This document shows positions 5,475 through 12,977 of a DNA stretch of 20,624 bases, piece by piece; positions within the stretch are counted from its first letter, which is position 1, and each line of letters opens with the position of its first letter. The notes beneath the pieces were generated by a model, which saw only the letters and a list, made by a program, of their open reading frames with translations, did no database searches and was not told where the DNA came from. This DNA comes from a virus. Both the position numbers and the translations under genes were made by a program. The stretch spans positions 1-20,624 of IMG/VR virus record IMGVR_UViG_3300023049_000071. One strand, 5' to 3'.

Positions 5475-7259
5475 ATGAAACGCTCTGATATTGATAAACT
5501 ATCGTCTGTTGAATTAGAAACACTAATTATTAAAGCATCTCAAGATTATTATCTTGGCATGGTATCAATGGACGATATCTTATTTGATTACTGTTTAGAT
5601 AAACTAGAATCAATTAACGCCAAGAGTGAAGTCCTTAAAGGTGTTGGGTTCGGTATATCTGTGTATGGTGAGAAGATTAAACTTCCTTGCACAATTCGCG
5701 AATCTCTCCCAAAAGTTAAAGATTTTAAAGACGTTCATAAAGACTGGGATTTATATATTCTATCACAGAAGGCTGATGGTATGTCGTGTATCTTAGAATA
5801 TGAAAATGGGTCGTTGATTTTAGCTGCTACACGCGGCGATGGTGAATATGGCGTTAACATCATGGAAAAGGTTAAACTAATCCCTGGTATTCCTAAGACT
5901 GTTGATGATAAAGGCAAATATGAAATTAGAGGCGAATTGATTATTCTTAACTCTGTATTTACTAAAGATCTGTCTGACGAATATGCAACTCCAAGACATG
6001 CTGTTTCTGGTATTATAAATGCAAAGTCATTAGACAAGCTGGAATATGTTACGTTCGTGGCTCACGAAAAAACTCCTATTACAGATAAATTTGGTATGAA
6101 GAGCTTAACTCCATGGACCGTTCGTGTTGAAAACCTTGAAGAAAAGCTCAGAACGGTTTGGAAATCTGACTCTGATATTCCAGTAGACGGCGTGGTATAT
6201 GTTAATGCAAACAACAAAGACCAAGCATATGCGTTTAAGTTTGAGACCGAAACAACGGAAACAACTGTAACACAAGTTGAATGGAATTCTCATAAGGGCG
6301 GTAAACTAATCCCAATTATTCATTATGAAACTGTTGAACTATATGGGACGAATTGTTCTAAGTGTTCTGGTTTTAATTATAAGTTTATTTCAGATAATAA
6401 AATTGGTGTTGGTTCTAAGATATTATTAACTAAGGGCAACGAAATTATTCCTTATATTGTTGAAGTTATATCAGGAATAGAAGAAAATTGTACGCCTTGG
6501 CCATGGCAGAACTTTAAAGTAGACGGCGTACATGCATATTCAAACAACCACAACACAGAAGCCGAATCACTTAGATACTTTATGAAAACGTATTATACGT
6601 ATGACGGGTTTAAGAGCTTTGATAAACTCCAAGAGATCTTTAATATTTACACGTACGAAGACTTGGTTAAAGTTAGAGAACTTGATGATCAGGAAATATT
6701 AGACAAGCTGAAAGCAAACAGTTTAATTTCAAGCGCAAACACGTTGTTATCTGTTTTAAAGAATAAAACGATATCTGGGTCTATTATATTCTCAAGCCTT
6801 GGTTTTCATGGTGTTGGTAGAACCGCAACAGCTTCTCTTAAACATTTTTATCATGATTATATTAAAGCCATTACGCTAGGCACCGATCTAGACGTTGATG
6901 AAATCGTTAGTAGCTCGGGTGTTAATATTACAGTTGAAAAGGTTCTTCAGGATAAAGAGTATCAAGACATCTTGTTGTTTGTTAACGAAAACTGGGATGT
7001 TATTATTACAGAAGAGTTCGATGAAGATTCTGGAGAGGATCTGCCAAAGTTTATTATTACAGGTAAGATGCCGTCTGGAATGACAAAGAAACAAGTTGAA
7101 CAAAAAGTTCGCGGCAAAGCCACAATGGTTAACAACTTATCGGATGCTGACTTCCTTGTTATTGATAATATTACTAGTCAATCGTCTAAGGTAAAGAATG
7201 CTAGAAAAAGAGACATGATTATATTGACAGAAAAACAATTTTATGATAGAGTATTGTAA
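5475..7259 (+). CDS. ligA: NAD-dependent DNA ligase, no zinc-finger cysteines
   Basis: 594 residues versus about 670 in bacterial LigA. Residues 15-45 resemble the NAD-binding Ia domain. The adenylation domain follows: K-A-D-G with Lys99, TRGDGEYG at 119-126, YEIRGEL at 149-155, VDGVVY at 237-242 and AYAFKF with Lys255. An OB fold follows (IEW-like VEW, KIGVGSKILLTKGNEIIPYIV). The region that should hold the Cys4 zinc finger (about 335-365) keeps only one cysteine (Cys339). A helix-hairpin-helix segment (LGFHGVGRTATASL near 440) and a C-terminal BRCT domain (KFIITGKMPSGMTKKQVEQK onward, about 525-594) are present. It would seal nicks in replicating DNA using NAD+. The stop is one base before the next ATG. 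Confidence 0.93.
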   Translation: MKRSDIDKLSSVELETLIIKASQDYYLGMVSMDDILFDYCLDKLESINAKSEVLKGVGFGISVYGEKIKLPCTIRESLPKVKDFKDVHKDWDLYILSQKADGMSCILEYENGSLILAATRGDGEYGVNIMEKVKLIPGIPKTVDDKGKYEIRGELIILNSVFTKDLSDEYATPRHAVSGIINAKSLDKLEYVTFVAHEKTPITDKFGMKSLTPWTVRVENLEEKLRTVWKSDSDIPVDGVVYVNANNKDQAYAFKFETETTETTVTQVEWNSHKGGKLIPIIHYETVELYGTNCSKCSGFNYKFISDNKIGVGSKILLTKGNEIIPYIVEVISGIEENCTPWPWQNFKVDGVHAYSNNHNTEAESLRYFMKTYYTYDGFKSFDKLQEIFNIYTYEDLVKVRELDDQEILDKLKANSLISSANTLLSVLKNKTISGSIIFSSLGFHGVGRTATASLKHFYHDYIKAITLGTDLDVDEIVSSSGVNITVEKVLQDKEYQDILLFVNENWDVIITEEFDEDSGEDLPKFIITGKMPSGMTKKQVEQKVRGKATMVNNLSDADFLVIDNITSQSSKVKNARKRDMIILTEKQFYDRVL

Positions 7260-7260
7260 C

Positions 7261-7530
7261 ATGAACAATGATCATCAACATAATAAACTAGAAAAGGCAT
7301 ATGTTGAATATTCCGAGTTAAAGCCACACTTACGTGACATGGTTGATAAACACAGACAACTGGAAAAACACGTTCTAAGTGGGTCATGTAGAACAGAATT
7401 CTTTCATTCGGTAGTAAAAGTTATTGAAACATTTAAAGAAATTGACAAGTACTATTGTCCTGTTGAGTTGGCCGATGGTGATGAAGAAGATATCGCTAAC
7501 GAAGCACTAAAGGAACTGTTAAAGTCATGA
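7261..7530 (+). CDS. Unknown helical protein
   Basis: 89 residues from ATG 7261, which begins one base after the ligase stop; an upstream in-frame ATG at 7243 would lie inside the ligase and add six residues. The product is charged and predicted helical (LEKAYVEYSELKPHLRDMVD, then EFFHSVVKVIETFKEID) and ends in an acidic stretch (ADGDEEDIANEALKELLKS). It contains two cysteines (CRTEF, YYCPVE) but no recognisable metal site. Its last codons overlap the next gene by four bases (ATGA), implying translational coupling. Family not recognised. Confidence 0.72.
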   Translation: MNNDHQHNKLEKAYVEYSELKPHLRDMVDKHRQLEKHVLSGSCRTEFFHSVVKVIETFKEIDKYYCPVELADGDEEDIANEALKELLKS

Positions 7531-7733
7531 AATTTATATCACGATTAATAATAACGTTTATGACTGTTGCTGCATTATTATCTACAGGTTTTGTTTTAGT
7601 AGTTACGGGAATTTCCTTTGTGGTTTGGGACATAGGAGCTTATAACGTTGTGTTTAATTTAATAACATTTCGTATAATGGTGTTATCATCAATTGTCATG
7701 ACTTTATCTATAATGGTTAGTCCTAAAATCTAA
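7527..7733 (+). CDS. Small two-helix membrane protein
   Basis: 68 residues. Two hydrophobic helices are visible: about 8-34 (IITFMTVAALLSTGFVLVVT...) and about 44-64 (NLITFRIMVLSSIVMTLSIM). The N-terminus is basic (MKFISR), so both ends are probably cytoplasmic. The start overlaps the preceding stop as ATGA. A holin-like role is conceivable from size and topology, but the only lysis-type gene is 5 kb away, so I do not claim it. Confidence 0.68.
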   Translation: MKFISRLIITFMTVAALLSTGFVLVVTGISFVVWDIGAYNVVFNLITFRIMVLSSIVMTLSIMVSPKI

Positions 7734-7738
7734 TAGAT

Positions 7739-7746
7739 TATAAATA
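7739..7746 (+). promoter_or_regulatory. T4-type late promoter element TATAAATA
   Basis: Exact TATAAATA six bases after the preceding stop codon. The first ATG downstream is that of the 53-codon frame at 7773, about 27 nt on; nrdH follows at 7897. Confidence 0.55.
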
Positions 7747-7772
7747 TAATCCCTACCAACAAAGACAATAAA

Positions 7773-7934
7773 ATGAAATACCTAGCTGGATATTATTTGT
7801 GTAAATCGCTATATGAATATTTTAATAATATAGTGTTGCAGGTAGCAGCAGCAGAAGAACACCAACCGCAACAAACTATAACAAGGGTACTTAATAATGA
7901 CAAGCAAAACAACCAACCAGTCGCACGACGATGA
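7773..7934 (+). CDS. Possible 53-residue protein overlapping nrdH
   Basis: An ATG-initiated 53-codon frame ending at TGA 7932-7934. The product begins MKYLAGYYLCKSLYEYFNN and ends in a Gln/Asn-rich tail. It fills the otherwise empty 163 nt between the membrane protein and nrdH, starts at a natural distance from the late element at 7739, and is preceded by AAAGACA. Against it: it overlaps nrdH by 38 nt in another frame and resembles nothing I know. Treated as tentative. Confidence 0.35.
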   Translation: MKYLAGYYLCKSLYEYFNNIVLQVAAAEEHQPQQTITRVLNNDKQNNQPVARR

Positions 7935-8151
7935 CACGATTATTATATACTCGTCTCCTAGCTGTATGCAATGTATCGCTGCGTGTAAAATACTTACTTC
8001 AACTGGTAAGAAATTCGAAAAAATAGATATTACAAAAGACGAAGAAGGCCACAAGGTTGTACAAGATCTTGGCTATAAACAGCTGCCTGTTATCGTCAAA
8101 GGTGATATTCACTTCTCTGGTTTTAATATTGACAAAATCAAAAGTCTGTGA
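7897..8151 (+). CDS. nrdH: NrdH-type redoxin
   Basis: 84 residues. IIYSSPSCMQCIAACKIL places the redox motif C-M-Q-C at residues 23-26. DLGYKQLPVI supplies the conserved cis-proline at residue 64, and GDIHFSGFNIDKIKSL corresponds to the NrdH signature 'W-S-G-F-R-P-D-K-I' with Phe for Trp and Asn-Ile for Arg-Pro. NrdH proteins are glutaredoxin-like but accept electrons from thioredoxin reductase and reduce ribonucleotide reductase. The N-terminal 13 residues are a polar extension. AAGGG lies 9 nt before the ATG. It precedes the reductase genes by under 500 nt, consistent with this role. A promoter lies in its last codons. Confidence 0.9.
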   Translation: MTSKTTNQSHDDDTIIIYSSPSCMQCIAACKILTSTGKKFEKIDITKDEEGHKVVQDLGYKQLPVIVKGDIHFSGFNIDKIKSL

Positions 8152-8157
8152 TATAAT
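8129..8157 (+). promoter_or_regulatory. Sigma70-like promoter inside the 3' end of nrdH
   Basis: Perfect TTGACA (8129-8134) and perfect TATAAT (8152-8157), 17 bp apart. The -35 lies within the nrdH coding sequence and the -10 begins just after its stop codon. Expected start near 8164, giving a leader of under 30 nt for the ThyX-like gene and reading into nrdB and nrdA. Confidence 0.85.
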
Positions 8158-8191
8158 ACACCATACCAGCAAATTGAAAGCGATTATATAA

Positions 8192-8602
8192 ATGAACATT
8201 AAGAAAATTGACGTCATATCCGCGCCAAATAAAAACACAATAGCGTATCTAGCAAACGAGAGTTTTTCAACTCCAGTCGAAGATTATAACGGCATTAAAA
8301 ATTCTGTTTCATATCTTATTAAGAAAGACCATTGGTCGCCGTTGGAGTGCGCTAACATTGTTTTTGAGCTTACAGTTAAGAAAGAAAATCTGTGGGTTAT
8401 CATGAAACACAGATCTCTTGTTGTTTTGCTACTAAATAACGATAGTCATTGCGAAGGCGACGACGTACAGCGTATAGCACTATCTGGTAACATTCGTGAT
8501 TTGATTAACTTCTACAAAGCAAAACGCAATCATGCTTGTGAAGAAATTGCTGAAATTGCAACGGGTATTGAAGAGGCAATGAAATATATTATAGAGGATT
8601 AA
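8192..8602 (+). CDS. Shortened ThyX-like protein
   Basis: 136 residues versus about 210-250 for flavin-dependent thymidylate synthase. The N-terminal part matches ThyX: SVSYLIKKDHWSPLECANIVFEL (His47, Ser49-Pro50-Leu51-Glu52 of the H-x-S-P-x-E motif) and then MKHRS at 71-75 in place of the ThyX R-H-R-x(7)-S motif. The C-terminal part matches too: SGNIRDLINFY at 98-108 and HACEEIAEIA, like 'W-T-x-N-L-R-S-L-x-x-F' and 'Q-W-E-I'. Between them about 70 residues, including the S-x-R-Y dUMP-binding strand and the E-x-A-R segment, are absent. Activity in dTMP synthesis is therefore doubtful. Its 3' end carries AGAGGA, the ribosome-binding site of nrdB. Confidence 0.7.
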   Translation: MNIKKIDVISAPNKNTIAYLANESFSTPVEDYNGIKNSVSYLIKKDHWSPLECANIVFELTVKKENLWVIMKHRSLVVLLLNNDSHCEGDDVQRIALSGNIRDLINFYKAKRNHACEEIAEIATGIEEAMKYIIED

Positions 8603-8603
8603 A

Positions 8604-9851
8604 ATGAATTTAGTAATTAAAAGAAATAAACAGGTAGTAGCTTTCGACGACAGTAAAATTGTTATTGCTATCCTACGCGCAATGGGTTCGTCTGAGACAA
8701 ACGAAGACGATAATAAAACAGCTATCAAAATAAAAAACAGAGTTCTAAACAAACTAAAAACTTGGGGTACAGATACGCCACATGTTGACGCTATCCATAC
8801 GTTGGTTGAACATTCTTTAATGGATGCTAAACTATATAACGTAGCAAGATCATATATTACATATCGTGATGCAAACAAACCAGATATCTTTAGACCTAGA
8901 ACGGCAATCAGACCTTATGAGTATCCAGCCCTAGTTGATTATATTTCAGCCATTCGTGGTGCTTACTGGACACACGAGCATTTTAGTTATGTTTCAGATG
9001 TTCAAGATATTAAAGTTCTAATGTCTGAAAAAGAATCAGAAGCTGTTATTAGATCTATGCTTGCTATTTCTCAAATTGAATCAGCCGTTAAAGAATTCTG
9101 GGGAAAAATTGGTAACAGACTACCAAAACCAGAGATTAAGAAAGTCGGAGCAACATTTGCTGAATCTGAAGTTCGCCATGAAGACGCATATTCTGAATTG
9201 ATTGCTAAACTTGGTTTGTCGGGACGTTTTCTAGACTTAGATAAGGTTCCTGCTATTAATAAGCGTATTCAATATCTAGAAAAAGCTCATAGAAACATGA
9301 AGGCAACAGATGATAGGGATTTCTTTGAAACGATAATTCTATTCTCTACCTTTGTTGAAAACGTATCGTTGTTTTCGCAGTTCTTGGTTATCATGTCTTT
9401 CAATAAACACGATAACAAATTAGCTGGAATGTCAAACGCAATCGAGGCAACATCAAAAGAAGAAAAGCTTCATGCGCAATTTGGTTTTGATATTGTTAAT
9501 ATTATTAAAGAAGAAAACCCAGAATGGTTTGATGACGAACTTATTGAATATATTAAAGAATTAACATATGATGCTTTCGAAGCCGAAAAGGAAATTGTAG
9601 ATTGGATTTATGAACTAGGCGATCTTGAGTTTGCTCCAAAGAAAATAACAATTGAGTATATTAAGAAACGCTTAAATGACTCTCTTATTGCTATTGGTGT
9701 TGATCCCGTCTTCGGCTTGGACATGGAACTTCTACAAAAAATTGAATGGTTTGACGACGAAATCTCAGTAACGAAGATCAACGATCAATTCCATAAAAAA
9801 TCAACAAACTACAACAAATCTAAAGCATTCGCTGCTGAGAACTTATTTTAA
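8604..9851 (+). CDS. nrdB: Ribonucleotide reductase beta subunit with N-terminal ATP-cone
   Basis: 415 residues. Residues 1-90 are an ATP-cone (VIKRNKQVVAFDDSKIVIAILRAMG, ending ARSYITYRD), the dATP/ATP-sensing domain normally found on NrdA. The radical-carrying core follows, with all expected metal ligands: Glu159, Glu189, His192, Glu252, Glu287 and His290, spaced as in E. coli NrdB. Tyr196 lies four residues after His192, exactly where the stable tyrosyl radical sits (Tyr122 in E. coli). The product would hold the di-iron/tyrosyl cofactor and start the radical chain in ribonucleotide reduction. It starts one base after the ThyX-like stop and is 14 nt upstream of nrdA; the order B-A is the reverse of most class I operons. 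Confidence 0.95.
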   Translation: MNLVIKRNKQVVAFDDSKIVIAILRAMGSSETNEDDNKTAIKIKNRVLNKLKTWGTDTPHVDAIHTLVEHSLMDAKLYNVARSYITYRDANKPDIFRPRTAIRPYEYPALVDYISAIRGAYWTHEHFSYVSDVQDIKVLMSEKESEAVIRSMLAISQIESAVKEFWGKIGNRLPKPEIKKVGATFAESEVRHEDAYSELIAKLGLSGRFLDLDKVPAINKRIQYLEKAHRNMKATDDRDFFETIILFSTFVENVSLFSQFLVIMSFNKHDNKLAGMSNAIEATSKEEKLHAQFGFDIVNIIKEENPEWFDDELIEYIKELTYDAFEAEKEIVDWIYELGDLEFAPKKITIEYIKKRLNDSLIAIGVDPVFGLDMELLQKIEWFDDEISVTKINDQFHKKSTNYNKSKAFAAENLF

Positions 9852-9865
9852 GGATAAAACATAAA

Positions 9866-11548
9866 ATGACAAACACGAACAAACCATTTGCGTGGGTTAA
9901 TGACGACACTAAAGAATTCTTACAACGTGGATATCTACGTGAAGGGCAAACAACGCAAGATCGCGTTAGAGTAATTGCTGATAACGCAGAAAGAATATCT
10001 GGAATAGAAGGATTCGCAGATAAGTTCTATGACTATATGTCAAAAGGATATTATTCGCTTAGCTCTCCAGTATGGTCTAACTATGGCGCCGATCGCGGCT
10101 TCCCGGTTTCATGTTTCGGTTCATATTTTGAAGACTCTATGGAATCAATTATGTATACACATGCTGAGATTGGTTTACTTTCAAAATTCGGCGGCGGCAC
10201 ATCTGGTTATATTGGCAATATTAGACCTAGAGGTTCTGAAATTAAGGACATTGGTAAATCTACAGGTTCTGTACACTTTATGGAGTTGTTTGATAAACTA
10301 ACAGACGTTGTATCGCAAGGCTCGGTACGTAGAGGGTTCTTTACACCGTATCTTCCAATTGATCACGGCGACTTTGATGAATTCGTTGAAATTGGAGCAG
10401 ACGAACATCCTATCCAAACTTTAACTGCTGCTGTTACTGTAACAGATGAATTCATGAACAAGATGATTGCTGGGGATAAAGAAGCTAGACGTCGTTGGGC
10501 AAAAGTTCTTAAGAATAGATCAGAGGTTGGTTACCCATACATTTTCTTTACTGATAATGTAAACAACGCAGCTCCTCAAGTATACAAAGATAATGGAATG
10601 AAGATTCATGCGTCAAACATGTGTGCAGAAATCGCCCTATCGTCAAACAAAGACGAATCCTTTGTTTGTGTCCTATCTTCTATGAACATTCTACACTACG
10701 ACGATTGGAAAGACACCGATGCTGTTCAAACACTAACAATATTTCTAGATACTGTAGTAACAGAATTCATTAATAAAATTGAGGCACAGCCAGAAAAAAC
10801 ACGATTCTTATTACAACGAGTTTATAATTTTGTAAAGAATCAACGTGCCTTGGGTCTTGGTGTTCTAGGCTGGCATTCGTATCTAATGAAAAACATGATT
10901 GCGTTTGAATCAAAGTCTGCTACTACTTTAAACACTAGAATATTTAAGCACATTCAAAAGGAATCAACGAGAGCATCTAAATGGATGGCTAAAGAATGGG
11001 GCGAACCTGAACTAATGAATGGTACTGGTTTACGTAACTCAACGTTAATGGCAATTGCACCAACAAAATCAAGTTCTTTTATATTAGGGCAAGTGTCCAT
11101 GTCTATCGAGCCAGAATTTTCTAATTACTATATTAAAGATTTGTCAAAAGCGAAGTCAACATTTAAAAACCCGTATCTTGAATCCGTTCTTAAATCACAC
11201 AATAAAAACGACGTAGAAACGTGGCAATCTATCAAAGACTCTGATGGTTCTTGTCAGCATTTAAAATTCTTAACAGATAATGAACGTGCTGTATTTAAAA
11301 CTCTATATGAAATTAGTCCAGAATCTACAATATATCAAGCAGCAGCAAGACAGGAATTTATTGACCAGGCTCAGTCGTTAAATTTGTTTATAGACCCTGA
11401 GACTCCAATCAAAGATATTAATACTTTATACATGTTGGCCTGGTCTTTAGGTGTTAAAACTTTATACTACCAATATTCCTTAAACGCTGCCCAGTCATAT
11501 GCTAGAAAGAAATATATGGAAGACGGTTGCTCTTCTTGTGAAGGTTAG
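9866..11548 (+). CDS. nrdA: Ribonucleotide reductase alpha subunit lacking an ATP-cone
   Basis: 560 residues, much shorter than E. coli NrdA (761), because it starts directly at the catalytic ten-strand barrel (FLQRGYLREGQTTQDRV at 18-34). Catalytic residues are all visible: Cys83 in VSCFGS, Asn251-x-Cys253-x-Glu255 in NMCAEI, Cys268 in FVCVLS, and Tyr534-Tyr535 in KTLYYQYS for radical transfer. The C-terminal tail ends GCSSCEG with Cys555 and Cys558, the pair that would receive electrons from NrdH. With NrdB it converts ribonucleotides to deoxynucleotides. The allosteric cone is on the NrdB partner instead. AGGA lies 11 nt before the ATG. Confidence 0.96.
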   Translation: MTNTNKPFAWVNDDTKEFLQRGYLREGQTTQDRVRVIADNAERISGIEGFADKFYDYMSKGYYSLSSPVWSNYGADRGFPVSCFGSYFEDSMESIMYTHAEIGLLSKFGGGTSGYIGNIRPRGSEIKDIGKSTGSVHFMELFDKLTDVVSQGSVRRGFFTPYLPIDHGDFDEFVEIGADEHPIQTLTAAVTVTDEFMNKMIAGDKEARRRWAKVLKNRSEVGYPYIFFTDNVNNAAPQVYKDNGMKIHASNMCAEIALSSNKDESFVCVLSSMNILHYDDWKDTDAVQTLTIFLDTVVTEFINKIEAQPEKTRFLLQRVYNFVKNQRALGLGVLGWHSYLMKNMIAFESKSATTLNTRIFKHIQKESTRASKWMAKEWGEPELMNGTGLRNSTLMAIAPTKSSSFILGQVSMSIEPEFSNYYIKDLSKAKSTFKNPYLESVLKSHNKNDVETWQSIKDSDGSCQHLKFLTDNERAVFKTLYEISPESTIYQAAARQEFIDQAQSLNLFIDPETPIKDINTLYMLAWSLGVKTLYYQYSLNAAQSYARKKYMEDGCSSCEG

Positions 11549-11553
11549 TTATA

Positions 11554-11994
11554 ATGGCCAATATGAATGACTATACAAAAAAAGAACTAAAGTATCATAA
11601 GCTTTATATGGACATAGCTTATAGAGTAGCAGAAATGTCGCATTCACAAAGATTGAAAGTTGGCGCCATTTGTGTAAAGAATGGCAATATCATATCAAAA
11701 GGCTGGAATGATATGCCGCCTGGATTTGATAATTGTTGCGAAAATAGTCAAAATGCAACAAAAAAAGAAGTTCTTCATGCTGAACAGAATATGATAATTA
11801 AATTAGCAAAGTCTACAGAAAGCGTTGCTGGTTCGGTTGTATATTTAACTCATTCGCCCTGTATTGAATGTGCTAAATTAATGTCTATGATGGACTTAGA
11901 AGCTGTGTATTATAAAGAAGCATATAGATGTTCTGATGGTGTTTTACATATACAAGCGTCTGGTATTAAAATAGAAAGACTGTGGGCGTTATAA
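11554..11994 (+). CDS. dCMP deaminase-like zinc deaminase
   Basis: 146 residues. The cytidine/deoxycytidylate deaminase zinc site is intact: H-A-E at residues 75-77 (His75 ligand, Glu77 proton shuttle) and P-C-x-x-C at 102-106 (Cys103, Cys106). The N-terminal helix and RLKVGAICVKNGNIISKGWNDMPPG match the deoxycytidylate deaminase fold rather than the tRNA or cytosine types. It would convert dCMP to dUMP, supplying the thymidylate route. It starts 5 nt after nrdA, completing a contiguous dNTP module, and a late promoter element follows it. Substrate is inferred from family and context. Confidence 0.88.
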   Translation: MANMNDYTKKELKYHKLYMDIAYRVAEMSHSQRLKVGAICVKNGNIISKGWNDMPPGFDNCCENSQNATKKEVLHAEQNMIIKLAKSTESVAGSVVYLTHSPCIECAKLMSMMDLEAVYYKEAYRCSDGVLHIQASGIKIERLWAL

Positions 11995-12000
11995 ACTTAG

Positions 12001-12008
12001 TATAAATA
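12001..12008 (+). promoter_or_regulatory. T4-type late promoter element TATAAATA
   Basis: Exact TATAAATA in the 54-nt gap between the deaminase and the 12049 gene. Initiation around 12014 would give a leader of about 35 nt containing an AGGAATT ribosome-binding site. There is no convincing -35 box, as expected for a late promoter. Confidence 0.65.
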
Positions 12009-12048
12009 TTATATAAATTAAAACCAAAATATAGGAATTTTATATAAT

Positions 12049-12384
12049 ATGGCTAAGAAAAAAACCAAAAAAGAACTAAAAGCCGAAAAACTTTTGGAAG
12101 ATGCTAAAACAGTTGAAACAGAAACACCCGAAGTTGTTGCCGTGGATATCGATGAACCTGTAGTTGAAACAGATGTAGTTGATATCGATGAACCTGCAGT
12201 TGAAACAGATGTTGTTGAAACAGAACCTGTAGTTACGCCAACTGATGATATCGAAAAACAAGAAGATGTTGTTGATACTTCAACTGAGGTCTATCACCAA
12301 GCATACATGAGACGCATTTCTAAACTACGCCGCGAAGGTAGAACAGTTAGAAATCCTAATGGTGCAAACGTTAGTGATAGATAA
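12049..12384 (+). CDS. Acidic repeat protein with basic ends
   Basis: 111 residues in three parts: a lysine-rich helix (MAKKKTKKELKAEKLLEDA), a strongly acidic Val/Glu/Asp/Pro segment (about 20-80) built on repeats of DIDEPxVETDVV, and a basic C-terminus (YHQAYMRRISKLRREGRTVRNPNG). It is likely extended or disordered in the middle. A late promoter lies just upstream, so a virion or assembly role (a tether or scaffold-like linker) is possible, but no homologue is recognised. Its last 26 nt overlap the next gene in another frame. Confidence 0.7.
   Translation: MAKKKTKKELKAEKLLEDAKTVETETPEVVAVDIDEPVVETDVVDIDEPAVETDVVETEPVVTPTDDIEKQEDVVDTSTEVYHQAYMRRISKLRREGRTVRNPNGANVSDR
12145..12216 (+). repeat. 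Two tandem 36-bp coding repeats
   Basis: Copies at 12145-12180 and 12181-12216, each starting gatatcgatgaacctg and differing at only two bases. A partial third copy (gaaacagaacctgtagtt) follows at 12217-12234. Each unit encodes 12 residues, so copy-number changes stay in frame. Confidence 0.85.
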
Positions 12385-12955
12385 CAATTACAATAAAGAA
12401 TGCTGGGCTGGTGTTGATTATTCAATGTCATGCCCAGCACTCTCCATAATAGACAAAGACGGTAACCCAATATCATGGTATTATCTTACACAAGATAAAA
12501 GATATGTTGGTACATTTGATGATAACATAAATGGTGCCTTAGTTGGTGGTAAACATGATTTTAAAACTGATATAGACAGATATGATTTTATATCTAGTTA
12601 TTTTATAGAAGTGTTGTCTAAATATAAGAAATTACAAAGACTTCAGCTTGAAGGATATTCAATGGGCTCTCGTGGAGGCTTAATTTTCAACATCGCAGAA
12701 AACACTGGAATATTAAAGTATAAGTTAAAACTTGCAAAAATAGAATATGATATACCTTCGCCAAAGACTATAAAGAAGTTTGCGGCTGACAATGGTAATG
12801 CAAACAAAGATATGATGTTTGAATCTTTTAATAAAAAGTTTAATAACTCTATTGACATCATGAAGAATATAGGTTATACTAAATCTACAATCGGCAATCC
12901 AATATCGGATATAGTTGATTCCTACTATCTAGCTACTTACGGTCTTCCACAATAA
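12359..12955 (+). CDS. RuvC-like Holliday junction resolvase
   Basis: 198 residues. The RNase H-fold acidic residues are in RuvC order: Asp20 in WAGVDYSMSCPAL, Glu98 in LQLEGYSMG, and Asp184/Asp187 in ISDIVDSYYLA near the C-terminus. The segment FAADNGNANKDMMFESF matches the 'K-x-x-x-G-x-G-x-A-x-K-x-x-M' region of phage RuvC-like proteins. It would cut branched DNA during recombination or before packaging. The ATG at 12359 overlaps the preceding gene by 26 nt; GTG 12374 is an alternative start with a smaller overlap. No clear Shine-Dalgarno sequence is seen for either, suggesting coupling to the upstream gene. Confidence 0.82.
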   Translation: MVQTLVIDNNYNKECWAGVDYSMSCPALSIIDKDGNPISWYYLTQDKRYVGTFDDNINGALVGGKHDFKTDIDRYDFISSYFIEVLSKYKKLQRLQLEGYSMGSRGGLIFNIAENTGILKYKLKLAKIEYDIPSPKTIKKFAADNGNANKDMMFESFNKKFNNSIDIMKNIGYTKSTIGNPISDIVDSYYLATYGLPQ

Positions 12956-12977
12956 AAAAATAAGTGAGATTTATATT

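Noticed and set aside
7527-7733. Two-helix membrane protein as the holin
   Set aside because: Size and topology fit, but many small phage membrane proteins look the same and it is not linked to the SleB gene.
11550-11555. TATAAT at the end of nrdA
   Set aside because: The -35 region (TTGCTC) is poor and initiation would be downstream of the deaminase start codon.
12145-12234. Tandem repeats as a CRISPR or iteron array
   Set aside because: Units abut without spacers, lie in one reading frame and encode a regular protein repeat.
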